64,000 nt of DNA from Humulus lupulus (GCF_963169125.1 NC_084798.1:174125980-174189979); one strand, 5' to 3'. Positions 1 through 11,386 are shown, counted from the first letter of the stretch. Numbers and translations are program-made. Notes: generated by a model not told the origin, from the sequence alone.

Positions 1-229
1 TTTTTCGCTTGGACTTTTGAATCGCGCCACATTAGTGCAACATCAGTACTACATCATCAAATTATTTTACAAAATGATCGGAATGCAATAGAAGGGATAC
101 ATTTTTTATGATTTCTATAATTCGAAAGGGATTTTCGCCACACAAAATAATTTCGAGAGGGGGGGCAAAAAGTTAAGAGGAAAAATGTTATTTATCCATT
201 AAATTATGTCTATGACTACACACAATTAC

Positions 230-266
<37 letters not shown>

Positions 267-938
267 TTGTAAATATCACTTTTTTTTAGAAAAAAGAACT
301 TCTATTAAAATATTTTATTAAAATTAGAGAAATAAATCATAAAAATCAAACAAATGATAATAGAGAGTTTTTAGCATAATCACTCCTTTAAGTATAGTTT
401 GTTCTTTGATAATTTAGTACCTTGATTTTTTTCCCTATCAAATCATTGAGTTAAAAATGTTAATAATTAAGTCCTTATAGCTATTTTTTTAATTTTTTTT
501 TTTTTGCACATCATAGTGTATAGAAAAAAATTTGTTTAAAAAAAATTATTCAAAAACTAAGAGTTTTGTAAAAAAAAATAATAACTTAATTCCTACAAAT
601 GAAGAACTTGATTGCAAATTTTATTTTATTTCTTAATTCATATAAGTATTTCTACTCTAACTTTCAAAATACATCACTAAAACTTTACTTTTTTTTTATC
701 AAACTTTTACATTACCTCACAAACAACATTCTTTATATTTTCTTTACATCATTTAAATATATATATTTTTTTTTTAAATTACCATTTTAAATATTTTCTC
801 TCACTATTAATAGTATTTCTATATTTTTCAATATTAATAAAATATATTTATTAGGGAAATTACCCAATATACTGGTTGTTACCAATTTTTTTTTCATTTT
901 TACGTCATTTTTTATTTCCTTTCATTGTTATAATTTTA
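1..938. other. AT-rich intergenic DNA with an ATT microsatellite
   Basis: No supported gene. The stretch is strongly AT-rich. It holds an uninterrupted ATT trinucleotide run at about 231-264 and several poly-T/poly-A tracts (485-505, 765-776). The short hydrophobic reading frame at 599-790 is a by-product of T-rich sequence (runs of Phe, Tyr and Leu codons) and is not called. Confidence 0.7.
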
Positions 939-1260
939 TTTATGCAATTATACGGTTTGTTTATGCAATTATACGATCTAAACCCTTCCCTAACCCTTAA
1001 CGCTATTCAGCTTGGAGAGTTCTCCACCTCCGTGTCTAGAGACTACAACCGCCTCTCTTCACCTCCGTGTCTCCCCCTCCTCTCTTCACACTCTCATTTC
1101 GTCGGAGCCTTTCGTCTCTTACTCCTCTTCCTCTCGGCGGCGCAAGCTCAAGGAAGGTCTACGCTCGTCTCTTAGTCCTCTCTGTCTCAGCGACGCAAGC
1201 TCGAGGAGCTCGACGGCAATATCAGTAAGCCTTTTTTTCTGCCTTTCCGTCTTGCAAATT
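939..1260 (+). promoter_or_regulatory. Promoter-like and 5'-exon-like tract with telo-box-like motif
   Basis: Two copies of a 15-bp word (TTATGCAATTATACG) lie at about 940-954 and 961-975. They are followed directly by CTAAACCCTTCCCTAACCC (about 978-996), which resembles the telo-box seen in plant promoters of translation and housekeeping genes. From 1020 to 1210 the sequence switches to a pyrimidine-rich, GC-richer tract (CTCTTC/CTCC repeats) typical of plant 5' leaders, and a GTAAGC at about 1225 could be a donor. Two overlapping Ser/Pro-rich reading frames cross it, but neither looks like a real protein. It may be the 5' end of the gene whose remnant begins at 1485. That link is inference. 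Confidence 0.35.
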
Positions 1261-1484
1261 TCGTGTAAATTTCCAATGACAAATTCTGGTTAAAGCATAT
1301 TAAATATACGATACACGTATATATTCATATATATATATATATATTCTTCTGCAATGAATTTCCAACTGATTTTCCAAATTGTAATAATGTGAAAACTCCA
1401 ACTTGCTTTCTATGTGTAGTAGTATAAAAGGAGCTCCAACTTGTTTTCTATGTCTAGTAGTAGTAAATCAAGCAAAGAGAGAAA

Positions 1485-1793
1485 ATGGGAGGTTTGCATG
1501 TGTATAATTTGCAAGAAAATGTTAAGGGAAAAAAGGGAGCTAGAGTACCCTGTCCTTATTGTGGAGGACCTGTCCTGGAATGAATTTTAGATACCCATTT
1601 GTTGGTTTTTTGTATTCCAATTCCCCACAAACTTAAAACCAAATTTTATTGTACCATTTGCTCCACTCACCAAAACCTCTCTCAAAGCTGTTATTCTCCT
1701 CTGTTTCTCGGCAAAACTAGACGATGGTTCTCCCATCTCTGCAAATGCTACTACTGGTCTTTCATTTTAATTGTTATAAGAATATTCCGGTGA
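1485..1793 (+). pseudogene. Small two-CxxC (zinc-ribbon-like) protein, interrupted by a stop
   Basis: An ATG at 1485 opens 32 codons that end at a TGA (1581-1583). The peptide starts MGGLHVYN and contains CPYCGG. The same frame continues past the TGA without another stop to 1793 and soon encodes FYCTIC, a second CxxC pair about 30 residues after the first. Two CxxC knuckles at this spacing look like a zinc ribbon, so I read the TGA as a disabling mutation in a protein of at least 60 residues. It could instead be a truly short 32-residue peptide. I do not recognise the family and give no function. Downstream of FYCTIC the translation loses protein character, so the true end or a splice site may lie near 1675. 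Confidence 0.35.
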
Positions 1794-2039
1794 TTTGGTT
1801 TTCAAGGATTTGGTGGGAAATTTTCAGAAATGACGCTTTTATTTATTTATTAGAAGTATCTTTTCTCCAAACATTTTGTCATTGATTTCTGATTTTAATA
1901 TGTAATATTGGTATGAGGTCTATGCCCAAATTAAATATTGATTTGTGGAATTAGGTGGTTTTGACTTGTGTTTTCATGTCCAATTCAATTGGTTTTGTCA
2001 AGCCTTACTAACGTATACTCTAATAACTCTATTGCAGAT

Positions 2040-2685
2040 GATTGATGGCTGTGTACCATTTTTAGCGAACCAACTGTGAGCAATGTAGAGAAGAAGAGGA
2101 TTCTTCATTTCCCTATTGTTGGTGGTGGCCCAACTGGTGTGGAGTTTGCTGCAGAGCTTCATGATTTTGGATGTGTACCATTTCTAGAGGCAGGAGGTCA
2201 TATTCTGGGAATGTAAGTAAAATTTGAAATCTAAAATACTCATTTCATTGAGAAATTAGTTGTCACTGAGATGATCATTCTCATCGTAGATCTATTATAG
2301 CATGTCTTTCAAGGCTGTTATATAATTTCCTACCTTAATGATTCTATTTAAGTAGGAGAGATCAACTTATTCTTTCTGCTTCCAATTAGGGAGTGATGAA
2401 GCAAAAATTGATTTATAATGTAAAAATTGAAGTTAAAATACTTTCTGAGTAAAGCATGTGATATGAATGCTTGAATCTGGCAATAGATCTCATGGATTTG
2501 CAGGTTTGACAAAAGAATTACAGCTTTTGTTGAACAAAAGTTTCAAAAAACCTTAAACAAGTGTTGCTTCATTGAGCACAGGCTAATAGGCGAGCACTGG
2601 CGACTGATGAATGGCTGTGAGTTGAGGGATGTGATAACGTATATGCCCTTGGTGATTGTGCTACCATCAATCAGCAAAAAGTCAT
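2040..2685 (+). pseudogene. Type II NAD(P)H dehydrogenase (external, NDB-like) fragment
   Basis: Two exon-like pieces match the plant alternative NAD(P)H:ubiquinone oxidoreductases of the inner mitochondrial membrane. Piece one (about 2080-2212) reads KRILHF, then the Rossmann dinucleotide-binding core [17 protein letters not shown], then [10 protein letters not shown]. It ends at a GTAAGT donor (2213). Piece two starts after a TTTGCAG acceptor at 2504 and reads FDKRITAF. Then, in a shifted frame from 2591, it reads RALATDEWL-stop-VEGCDNVYALGDCATINQQKV. The methionine codon is split AT/G across the intron, so this came from genomic DNA and not from a retrocopy. Relative to the family, about 20 residues are missing after HDF and a large block between FDKRITAF and RALATDEWL. 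The in-frame TGA and frameshift make it non-functional. Confidence 0.75.
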
Positions 2686-3015
2686 TGTACCTGCCTCTTG
2701 TTTTTTCTTATATATCAAACTTTCTAGTTGTTGCATTATTATCTTGAAGAGTTAGCTGTCATATAAGTATTTTCTTCTATAGTTGTGTAAATTTCCAACA
2801 CAATTGTATTCTCTTTTTCCAACTCCTGTGTTGTTTTTCTTCCATGATGGAAAAACGTAGTATCCTGTACTGATTTTCCTCAAGAAATTTAGTATAATTA
2901 ACCATCCTTTAACCAGAAGAAATACATTTGTCCATACTAGAAATATAGGCTTAACGATTAAATTCTATTAAAATTGTTCCATGTGTTGATTCTAGGTGCT
3001 CATTTTATTTTATTT

Positions 3016-3710
3016 GAGTTATGCATATGAATTACGAATGCAATCACATGCAACCTAAAGCAACACATGGCTAGTCCAAGTGCAACCCACTGCAACTCCT
3101 AATATGAGTTATACATATGAATTACGAATGCAACCACATGCAACCTAAAGCAACACATGACTAGTCCAAGTGCAACTCACTGCAACTCCTAATGTGAGTT
3201 ATACATATGAATTACGAATGCAACCACATGCAACCTAAAGCAACACATGGATAGTCCAAGTGCAACCCACTGCAACTCCTAATGTGAGTTGTCTATATGA
3301 ATTATGAATGCAACCACATGCAACCTAAAGCAACACATGGCTAGTTCAAGTGCAACCCACTGCAACTCCTAAAGTGAGTTATACATATGAATTACAAATG
3401 CAACCACATGCAACCTAAAGCAACAAATGGCTAGTCCAAGTGCAACCCACTGCAACCTAAAGCAACACATGGCTAGTCCAAGTGCAACTCACTGCAACTC
3501 CTAATGCGAGTTATACATATGAATTACGAAAGCAACCACATGCAACCTAAAGCAACCCATGGCTAGTCCAAGTGCAATCCACTGCAACTCCTAATGTGAG
3601 TTATACATATGAATTATGAATGCAACGACATGCAACCTAAAGCAACCCATGGCTAGTCTAAGTGCAACCAACTGCAACTCCTAATGTGAGTTATACATAT
3701 GAATTACGAA
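3016..3710. repeat. 90-bp tandem repeat array, about 8 copies
   Basis: Units begin GAGTTATACATATGAATTAC at 3016, 3106, 3196, 3286, 3376, 3508, 3598 and 3688. The spacing is exactly 90 bp, except one 132-bp interval (3376-3508) that contains an extra 42-bp internal duplication. Each unit carries five GCAAC words, several as TGCAAC, which gives an internal sub-periodicity. Copies differ by a few substitutions. The 83-codon reading frame at its right edge is repeat-derived and not called. The array lies just downstream of the dehydrogenase fragment. Confidence 0.9.
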
Positions 3711-5800
3711 CTCTAAAGCTCCAAAGCAACTCATATAGCGACCATTTTATGCTTGAAATTCTTTATCAAAATAAGAAGCAACTTAAACAAACTAAGCAAC
3801 CTGATCTTATGCTACATAACATCTCAAAGCAAACTACAACCCCAAATGATGAAATACGTGTGTTCTTCATATATGAAAATAGAGAAAATAGAGAAGAATT
3901 ATTTTATATGTGACTACTTTTGTTGCATATAAAAAAGCAGGTAAATTTTGTATATGTAGATTTTCTTGTACATGATGAAATTCGTGTGTTCTTCATATAT
4001 GATGTATAAACAAAGATCAATATTGATAGGACATCAATATCATGGTAAAAATATTCTAATTGAATAGATAGTGCACTAATTAATTTTGTAATTTTTTTTA
4101 AAAACGATTAAAGCATATAAACAACTTTATTTTATATTCCGAACAAACTTTTCCAGCATATATCATGGGCAAAAAAATAATGTTTTAAATTTGCAAGTTG
4201 CTTGAAACAGACCGTAATTTTGCAAAAAAAAAAATTAAAGTTATACATTAATGAATGATATTGGTATACACCGTATAAATGCATTAAAAAAAATTTATAT
4301 ATGTATTAAAATAAATAGTGTTCTCTAAAATGTGGAGTAACTATCAATCATTGTTTTTTATTTTTTTTATTTAAAGAAAAGGGCTATTTTGCTACTTCTT
4401 TTCTCTATTTTTGTTTATCAATTTTGCGCAATTTTGTCCCCCTAGAGTTTAACTATTAAGCTAACACGTTATATTTACATTTCTAAATTTGATGATAAAA
4501 AGTGCTAAAAGTTTAAATTCCATACATTTTTATAGATTATATGTGTAATAAATGATAAAAATCTAGGCACTTCAAAATATGTTAAGAGATTTTCTTAAAA
4601 AATAATTCTTTAAAGTTTTTTAAATTTTGCATATGATATTATCATGTAATAAATCCAGGGGATTTAAAAAAAAAAAAGGAGATTTTAACATTATTTTTCA
4701 ATATATATGAGATTCTCATATTTTAATTTTTGTTTGAATAATTTTTAAAAATTCATATTTTATATATATTTTTCCAATTAAGTTTTAAAGTTTCTTATAT
4801 TTCTACATACTCTTAACTTATTAAAAATACAACCCATTCAAATGCACATAATCAAAATTGACCAAACACCTCGTTCACCCCAACCAATTTGAAGCTTTAC
4901 AATCAATCACTTTATGTATCTTCAGCCATCGTCTTCAATTCATCCGAACATTGTCTTCGTCCATCATTAAATAAATAAATAAAATACATGATCTAGTTTT
5001 GAATTCACAAAAATTTTCCACAATTTTAATTTATTTTATATTACTCAATATCATAGTTAATCGATCGATATTCCATTAATAAAAATGAGACTAACAATCG
5101 ATTTCTAAATTGAATTTTAATATTAGTTTTTCTTTTTATTTTTAAATTCTTGAAATCCCGTCACTAGTTATAACTTTTCTTAGTTTCAGAGTAATTTTAT
5201 TTTATTTTGATTCTAAAATTTAATTTGGTTACCACTCTCAAATAGAGAAAAATTGTAACGGATTACCACCCAGAAGTTGAGAAAGTCGTAAAGGTTTTTG
5301 TGACGGTATAAGATCAAAGATTCAACCCAAGTCTATTTGTAAGCTGTTTTTTTTTTTTTTTTGCTGGAATTGCAAATCAATTCATTGTAATATTAATCTA
5401 TTGAAAATTTCAGCTACAAATACAGAATAGTAAAAAACAAAAAGAAGATGAAGGTGAAGAAATCGAATGAAAGATGAAGATCAAAATAACAATAACAATA
5501 TAAAAACTGTATATGATAATATTAAAAAAAAATATGTGTTTACAAAAATAAAATAAAATGTAATAAAAGTAATGACATCAAAATTATAAAGGCCTCTAGT
5601 TTCTATGCTCACAATTTTTTATTTTATTTAAATGAGATTAATAATGCCATAGTCCTAAAAAGAATTCCATACAATATTAATAATATGAGATCCCCATATT
5701 AATCAAGAGATGGCAAAAAAAAACATAAATCATGTACTTTTCACTCAAATCTACCAAACATCTACTATATACTACCAAAACTGTAAAATTTAGCTTAGTG
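3711..5800. other. AT-rich intergenic DNA
   Basis: No gene, RNA or clear transposon seen. A short copy of the sequence near 3840-3870 recurs at about 3975-4005 (GATGAAATACGTGTGTTCTTC versus GATGAAATTCGTGTGTTCTTC, in part), a small local duplication. Confidence 0.6.
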
Positions 5801-5805
5801 TAATT

Positions 5806-6626
5806 TGTTACACCCCGATTTCGATATAAGAATGACCCCGAAAATTGAGCTCATCATGTATAAGCTCGAAATATATGCAATTGTCATATGATCCTACAGT
5901 CGGACCACTTTGAAGTAAACAACGACCTCGAGGATGTGTAGCCTCGAATATTCTCTGAGCTCGCAATGGCCATGGTATGACACTTGTATATATTTCTCCC
6001 TGATTGCCTTCAGGCGAGATGGCTCGGGCTCGGGAAGTGTAAGCTCGAATGTGACAACATCGTCAACACCCACTTGTTCCGAGCATAGGCAAAGCTAGGT
6101 GGCGAGCTCGTGATTGACTGATAGTCTCGGCGAGTTCAATGCCAGCTGTTGATCTCGAAGATTTGATGAATCTCATATCCGAGTTAATCAGTTATGTGTG
6201 AATATGTTTATTGTTGTACAATCCCAATATTTAAGGGATATCATTTAATCTGTTATCTGATCCCCCATTTTATGGGACGTTTCCGTGTATGTAGGAAATA
6301 ATGTAGTAAATAGCATTATATTAATTGATTTACAGAATATCTTCTCGAGATATGTGGGAATGAATTCTGTAACCTTGTCTATAAATAGAGAAGGAAGTAC
6401 CATTTGTAAAGGACTGATTCTGATTTCTGGAGAGAAAACTCTGGGCAACTATTCTCTGAAAAGTTTCTAGAAAACTCCCAAGTCTTAATAACATAGACTC
6501 GTGGACTAGGCAGATTTAACTGCTGAACCACGTGAAAATCATCTTGTCTTCTTCTTTGTTCATTTGCTCCAATATTTTATCGTTTAATTGCTCTCCTATT
6601 TAAGTTAACAAAAAACAGCATCAACA
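5806..6626 (+). repeat. Element 1 5' LTR
   Basis: This 821-bp repeat runs TGTTACA...ATCAACA. A TATA box (TATAAATA) at 6380-6387 gives an expected transcript start near 6410. The R-U5 part carries the two-stem hairpin at 6500-6532. It matches the LTR at 30594-31416 along its whole length. Confidence 0.93.
6500..6532 (+). promoter_or_regulatory. Two-stem hairpin in the R-U5 leader
   Basis: Outer stem CGTGG/CCACG, 4-nt and 3-nt spacers, inner stem GGCAG/CTGCT, loop ATTTAA. The same architecture occurs at 31293-31325 (3' LTR), on the minus strand at 42223-42256 (element 2) and at 57484-57516 (element 3). The inner stem has different but still paired bases in each element. Confidence 0.6.
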
Positions 6627-6648
6627 GTTTGGTGCTTTCATTGAGAGC
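6627..6648 (+). other. Putative primer-binding site of element 1
   Basis: TGGTGCTTTCATTGAGAGC starts 3 nt after the LTR. The leading TGG is what a tRNA 3' CCA would pair with. The same word follows the LTR of element 3 (57607), so it is conserved. I cannot match it to a specific plant tRNA. Confidence 0.5.
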
Positions 6649-6699
6649 CATTAAACAGTGTGTGCGTCATCTGTTTAGTCAAAAAGCCTCTCATTAGCA

Positions 6700-8064
6700 A
6701 TGGCTGCAAATGATCGTAATATCCCTGAGGAGGAGATCCTAGATGAGGAAGAGTACCAGCGACGCCCTGGGAAGCAGCGTATGGTGGATTCTGACCCTGA
6801 TGAGAGGAGTGGTTCATCCGACTCTCGGGGACCATCTACCCCCAGGGACGACGAGGACATGTACTACAATCCTGAACGATACGTCTCGATAGTGGAACTC
6901 GAAAATCGTCAACTGCGAAAACAGTTGGCAGAAGCTAAGAAACTCAACGAAGAGCTAGCCAGACTAGCTGTTGAAGCGCAGGCGGCACAGGCCCCACCTC
7001 CACAAGATGCCCCAGCTCCACCTCCGTGGGACGTTCAAGTTCCATTGCGTAGGCCTTGGGGATGGCCGCGCAAAAATGCGGCTACCCAAAGAGCGGAGCA
7101 ACCTCTGCCACTAGCAGAGCAGGCTGCTCCGCCGAGACCCCAAAGAAGTAACCGGGCTGGAGGTCCTGCCAACCCAACTGCAGAGGCACCAGCCGGAGTA
7201 TGGAATAACTGAGCCCCCTCGAAGGCTTGGTCCCGAAATCCTGGTATCGCCCAGAATGTGGCAGAACCTGTTCGAGCAAACTCAGGGCCTTATAGGCCTC
7301 GTAATGGATGGCAGCCTCCATCGCCAATAAAGCACCCCTCTCCAATTCGGAGGGATGCACAACCGACCCATGGTGATAAGGAAAGACGAGCTGGGCGAAG
7401 GCATGGGAATGGGGAAACTGCTGGGGAACATAAGGGTCCCAATCCCACAAGAAGCCAAATGTCTCGATCTCAAACTGTTGAGACAAGGCGACCGGCAAGA
7501 AACCCATCTCGAAATAACCATGAACGAGCCATGTCAGTGAAGGTTCGAGTGACACCAGGTCTGTAAGCATATACGACCAGGAACATAGGAACACTGGAAA
7601 GCGAGGAAATCACCCAGATTTACGGGAGCATCTGAACCATAATCGGGGGCGTGATAATTCATCAAATCCAGATTTGAGAGATCATCTCAATGGGCGAAAA
7701 CACCCTGCACCGAGGCGCGGAACTGGAGTTGTAATCAATGATAACCAATTCCCGCTGATTCAAGTCAAACCATCCACAAATCCAATCCAAGAAAGGATTG
7801 AACAATTGGAAAGAGCATTCAGGCTCTTGCAAAATGAACGAGGTCGGGAACAGGACGAAGAGTTCGATGAAGAACTCGAGCCCTTCGCTCCGCATATTTC
7901 TAGCACCCCGTTTCCTCAAGGGTTTAAAATTCCTCATGTCCCACCATTTGATGGGAATTCGGACCCGTACAATCATTTAAGTACATTCAACACAATCATG
8001 CGAGCCAGTAATGTGGGCTACGAGCTCAGGTGCATGTTGTTCCCAGCCTCGCTCACAGGACTAG
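6700..8064 (+). pseudogene. gag: Element 1 gag, N-terminal part (broken)
   Basis: The start ATG at 6700 follows the leader and opens MAANDRNIPEEE. The first block is acidic and then Pro/Ala/Gln-rich, with a short coiled-coil-like stretch (ENRQLRKQLAEAKKLNEELA, about residues 67-86). An in-frame TGA at 7210-7212 and another stop near 7564 break it. The reading then continues in another frame (7674-8064), where the conserved gag capsid motif (HVPPFDGNSDPYNHLSTFNT, then ELRCMLFPASLTG) appears. Gag forms the particle that packages element RNA. The protein is cut after SLTG by the non-autonomous LTR element at 8065. The remainder resumes at 16444. Confidence 0.85.
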
Positions 8065-9940
8065 TGATGGATCCAAAACGGGTATGTTTTAAATATTTAT
8101 AACTCGCAAGCGCACGAATCATATATGAAGTATAGTGTTCGTGTAAGCACGAGATCGAACCCAAAGGAGTTGTCTAAAATCGAAAAGAAAACTATTTTAA
8201 ACCAAAATTAACAAATTCTAACCTAGCTCCAAAGATTGATGAGAGTTTTGTATAATGAAAATAAAATAAAAGACAATAATAAAGATATGAAAGACAAATA
8301 TATAAACATAAATAAAAGTAAAAATCAAGATGGTAAAAGAAAGATTATTAAGATAATAGAATCCACAAAATATAAGTTCAAGAATATTTAAAAGTACATT
8401 GATTCCCAAGTTTTAGTAATAGTATAAATTAATCAAACTATCACTTATTCAAATTAGATATTCTATTTCACCACAAGTTTTTATAAAAATATAGGATCTA
8501 TCTTCACTTTTTAAAATTATAATTTCAAAGTATTTAATATAAATCAATCTAATGAAATAACAAATAAATCAATGAACATTATTTATAAGGAAAAACATAA
8601 TATTTTTGTTCTAAGCATTAGATGTGTACAATTTAATGACACATCTTACACAAAGAATATTATATTTTTGCACTAATGAAGAACAAAGTGTAAATATGTG
8701 CTAACAATCCAAAATACATGATATTTAAGATGAAAGAAGATATTTGAACAAGAAAAATCCAGACTTTGTTGCACAAAATGGGAAATCAACATACAAAATA
8801 AATAATATCTAGTTACATATTGTTTCATCATCACCTTAATAATCTTAAAAAGATTAGAAACTCATAACTAGAATAAAAATTACAAACATAACTTAGGAAA
8901 ATTTGGAGGAAAACCCCCAAATTGTTCCTCTAAAAATACATAGAAAATAACCAAAAAGAAGAAGAAGATGAAGAGAATAGTGAGGCTTTGAAATGTGGTA
9001 AGTGTGTGGTGTAACCTCCTCCCCAAAATCAAGCACCCCAAATCCTTTATTTATAGCCAAAAAATGAGTATTAAAATAATCAATTTAAATTGATTAAATT
9101 AATTAAATTAATAATAATATAGCAAATAAGGGTAAATTTTAGGGTGTAAAGATGATGTTTTGGGATAAAATGTGTAGAAAAATTTAGGTAAAAAGTGGTA
9201 TTTTTGGACATTGTGGGACAAGGGGACAATGTTGAAATTGTTGGGCTAAAAAAAACACAAAAGGGCTGGCTTGTGGCTGCTGCAAGGCTGGAGGCAGGGG
9301 ACAGCTGAGTTGGTCGTGGGTGCTGGGTATTCGGTAGGCCTTGTTGGCTGGGTGAAGACAGCTGCTGGCTATGTTGGGAGCTGGAGCTGCGGGCTGGGCA
9401 GGAGGCATTGGGTGAAGAGGAATGCAACTGGGTTTGGCGTGTTGTGGGTTTGCTGGAGAGGCATGGGCCTGCTTTGTGGGCTTTGTTTTGGTAGGAGACT
9501 TTGGCTGGGCAGCTTTATGGTATTTCAATGATACCATTTTTCCTTTATTTTCTTGTTTTCTATCCTTTTTTCCAAACATAAAAATACCACAAATTCCCTA
9601 ACAAAATAAACATAAAATAAATCATAATAAAATATTTTCACTATAAAATAAATCAAGTTAATTCTTTGAAAATATTAATTATAACTTAATTTATATTTAA
9701 CATTTAACCTCAATAATACAACATTTTTTTACCTCAAATTAAACAACATTAATTCAAATAATTAACTACAACATCTTACAACGAAATAACTATAAAAATA
9801 CACAAAAATCTATAAAATTAAAATAAACCTAATAAATTCAAAATTACTTAAAAACTTACTAAATTACTTAAAAACTCAAGAATTAAGCAACAATTAGCAC
9901 ATAAAAAGTGGTAAAATAACTCTATTTTGTAGAATTATCA
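8065..9940 (-). repeat. LARD LTR copy A (3' LTR in element orientation)
   Basis: This 1876-bp copy starts TGATGGATCC and ends AATTATCA on the + strand. The AT-rich body contains a GC-rich block at about 9255-9520 that supports a Pro/Gln/His-rich open frame on the minus strand (9184-9579). Closely similar copies lie at 12317-16443 and 45828-48022. Confidence 0.88.
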
Positions 9941-11386
9941 CACCCTCAAACTTAGTATTTTGCTAGTCCTTGAGCAAAAGAAAAATTAAAAACACACATT
10001 TTTTTTTCAATTGGTGATGTCAAATGTTTTCGTCAAACATTACATAATGGAAATAGTTCAAAGAAAATCACAAATAAAAGTAAAGCTTATGTAATTAATT
10101 AAAAAGTTAAAATTGTTTTCAAAATAGATATTTAACACAAAAACATCAAATCATCATGTGAACATTTAGACAAGCTTATGCAAACAAAATAAATTAAATC
10201 TCAAGAGATAATCAAGCAAATTCTAGGATTTTTCAAATATTTGTTTTAGAGATTTAAAGAATTTAATGTTTAAATAAACTATATCCAAATATCACAAATT
10301 CGAATAGATTAGAAAAGTGACATATCATGAAAAATATATATTTAAACAAAACTAACTTAGAAATTAAAAGTAAAGCTTAATAATTATTTATATATTTTCT
10401 AAGAACTAAGAACAATTTCAATCATAATTCTTATCATTAGAAAATGAAAATCACCAATATTTTTTTTTTCAAACAAAACAAAGAAAATATATATATTTTT
10501 TATATTATATAACAAATGAAAATCACATAAAAACAAAAAGAAAAACAAACAAATAATTTTTTTTTTTTTAATTTTACAACAAATGAAAAACATGCATAAA
10601 CATAAAGAAAAACACATAAACACAAATAAAAAAAACATACACATTACCCCCAAACTTAAATGAAACATTGTCCTCAATGTTTAATAAAATGGAAAAAATT
10701 AAGAACTACTCCATTTGATGAATGCTTCCTTGATTTGGCTCCTTTGTTTTCTGCTCTTCTTTTTCTTTTTGGGCAAGAAGTTTCCTTCAAGCTTTTTGGA
10801 ATTTGAAAAACATGAAACATAACACACAATAAAAGTGAAATATAAAATGAAACATGAAAAGTATGGGTTACCTCCCACAAAGCGCTTTAGTTTATAGTCT
10901 TTAGCTCGACTATAATTTTTTTTTCTTTTAACCTACACCCCATCGATGGTGTAGAATTTCATTAGTAAGGTGAGTTATGACTTTGATGCAAATGTTATAA
11001 ATAATAATTGATAACATCACACCTACAAGAAAGTTAGAAATATGCAATTTTAATAGAATAGCAATAAAATAAGAAAATTGCATAACTATATTAGACTCAT
11101 TTTCATTTTGAGTAAATATACAAATTTGTTCAATTATGGGCTCATGAGATACAATAATATCTTTTTCATTTTCCTCATGAGCCTCGAAAATTATTTCATC
11201 CAACTCTTTTGTTTCATTAGGGGGTTGGATGCATATTACAAGTTCTTCAACAACTTCATTCTCCTTTTCATTTTCAATTTGACTATTTGGATTAGGAATG
11301 GGTTGGTTGGGATAAACTTGTTTTTCTGACTCTATAACAGTTGTAAGTTGTCCTACTATAGTCTCAATTTTTTAAATTGACTGAGA

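Noticed and set aside
876..1293. Two overlapping Ser/Pro/Leu-rich frames
   Set aside because: Their composition follows from the CT-rich leader tract. They overlap in different frames and show no motif, so the tract was described as regulatory/5' exon instead.
3662..3913. 83-codon reading frame at the right edge of the 90-bp array
   Set aside because: It starts within the repeat and runs into low-complexity sequence, has no domain, and carries no promoter or splice context.
5806..6626. Protein-coding reading of the short frames in the LTRs of element 1 (6245-6470 and 31037-31324)
   Set aside because: They lie in the R-U5 region on either strand, differ between the two LTR copies, and overlap the conserved hairpin and TATA box.
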